This document shows, piece after piece, positions 63,880 through 64,000 of a stretch of 64,000 nt of DNA. Under the pieces are notes generated by a model. That model was not told the DNA's origin and ran no database searches. It saw only the letters and a list, made by a program, of their open reading frames with translations. The DNA is from Mesorhizobium tamadayense (GTDB lineage: Bacteria > Pseudomonadota > Alphaproteobacteria > Rhizobiales > Rhizobiaceae), in assembly GCF_003863365.1 (NCBI RefSeq), contig NZ_RQXT01000008.1, positions 62,001 to 126,000 on the forward strand, written 5' to 3'. The translations under genes and the position numbers were made by a program. Positions within the stretch are counted from its first letter, which is position 1; every line of letters starts with the position of its first letter.

Positions 63880-64000
63880 GTGATTCGGGTCGGTAGACCG
63901 CGACGTACAGTACCGGAGCAAACAACCAACGAGGCAAAGACCTCGTTCCTGACGCCGGTATCGTCGATGCGCACTTTCTGGGGGCTAATGCGAGCCTACT
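63880..64000 (+). CDS. Start of a probable ABC transporter gene (cut by the window end)
   Basis: A GTG-started frame runs open to the right edge: MIRVGRPRRTVPEQTTNEAK then TPVSSMRTFWGLMRAY. The last part resembles the start of the SbmA/BacA or YddA-type ABC transporter membrane domain, which begins with a Trp-rich first helix. An ATG at 63967 is an alternative start. Only about 40 codons are visible, so the assignment is tentative. Confidence 0.45.
   Translation, partial: MIRVGRPRRTVPEQTTNEAKTSFLTPVSSMRTFWGLMRAY

Overview
The window looks like a chromosomal segment of a Rhizobiales alphaproteobacterium, most likely Mesorhizobium or a close relative. The evidence is high GC content, frequent GTG and TTG starts, phosphatidylcholine synthase, IalB and DUF930 families, a fused ispDF, and the order pdhB-pdhC-lpdA-lipA-(coq10)-cinA-ispDF-dusB-ntrBC-ntrYX-dat-hfq-hflX-mazG. 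The genus is inferred from gene content and was not tested by a database search.

Region 1 (1-25.7 kb) is core genome. It holds the pyruvate dehydrogenase/lipoate block (end of pdhB, pdhC, an SGNH hydrolase, lpdA, lipA, a Coq10-like START protein). Convergent to it lie a CinA C-terminal amidase and ispDF. The nitrogen regulation block follows: dusB-ntrB-ntrC, then an inserted divergent pair (NmrA-like reductase and AraC regulator), then ntrY-ntrX. D-amino-acid transaminase, hfq and hflX come next, then mazG, an aromatic aminotransferase, an ECF sigma/anti-sigma pair, a Bax-inhibitor-1 protein and an aldose-1-epimerase-like protein.

Region 2 (25.7-31 kb) is more fluid. It contains rhizobial palindromic repeats, a frameshifted GFA-family gene, a winged-helix/TPR regulator, a DUF1127 protein, a truncated and frameshifted agmatinase remnant, and a divergent MerR regulator/cation efflux pair with a clear 19-bp-spacer MerR-type promoter.

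Region 3 (31-38.7 kb) is a conserved minus-strand run: rlpA, a dacA-like carboxypeptidase, tmk, holB, metG, tatD and an MBL-fold hydrolase. The dacA-like protein keeps SxxK but has lost the usual SxN and KTG motifs.

Region 4 (38.7-45.3 kb) is accessory. A decayed integrative element of about 2.4 kb sits in tRNA-Ser(UGA). It is bounded by a 40-bp direct repeat of the 5' half of the tRNA, and its tyrosine recombinase is broken by both a frameshift and an amber codon. The functional tRNA now has an element-derived 5' half. Beyond it is a cluster of very small, mostly unknown genes, including two neighbouring peptides with the same glycine-rich membrane segment.

Region 5 (45.3-64 kb) returns to core-like content: a DUF930 protein, TerC, rimO, a BMP-type (nucleoside-like) ABC importer, a quinone oxidoreductase, a DUF2182-DUF1326-pcs operon, a UbiH-like monooxygenase, hspQ, ialB, a peptide-type solute-binding protein and a FrnE-like DsbA protein. 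At the right edge, a small reading frame with mutually exclusive hairpins precedes the start of a probable ABC transporter gene cut by the window end.

No CRISPR array, rRNA or complete transposase was seen. At least three genes (GFA, agmatinase, integrase) are broken. Four copies of one palindromic intergenic repeat and one copy of a second occur between genes.
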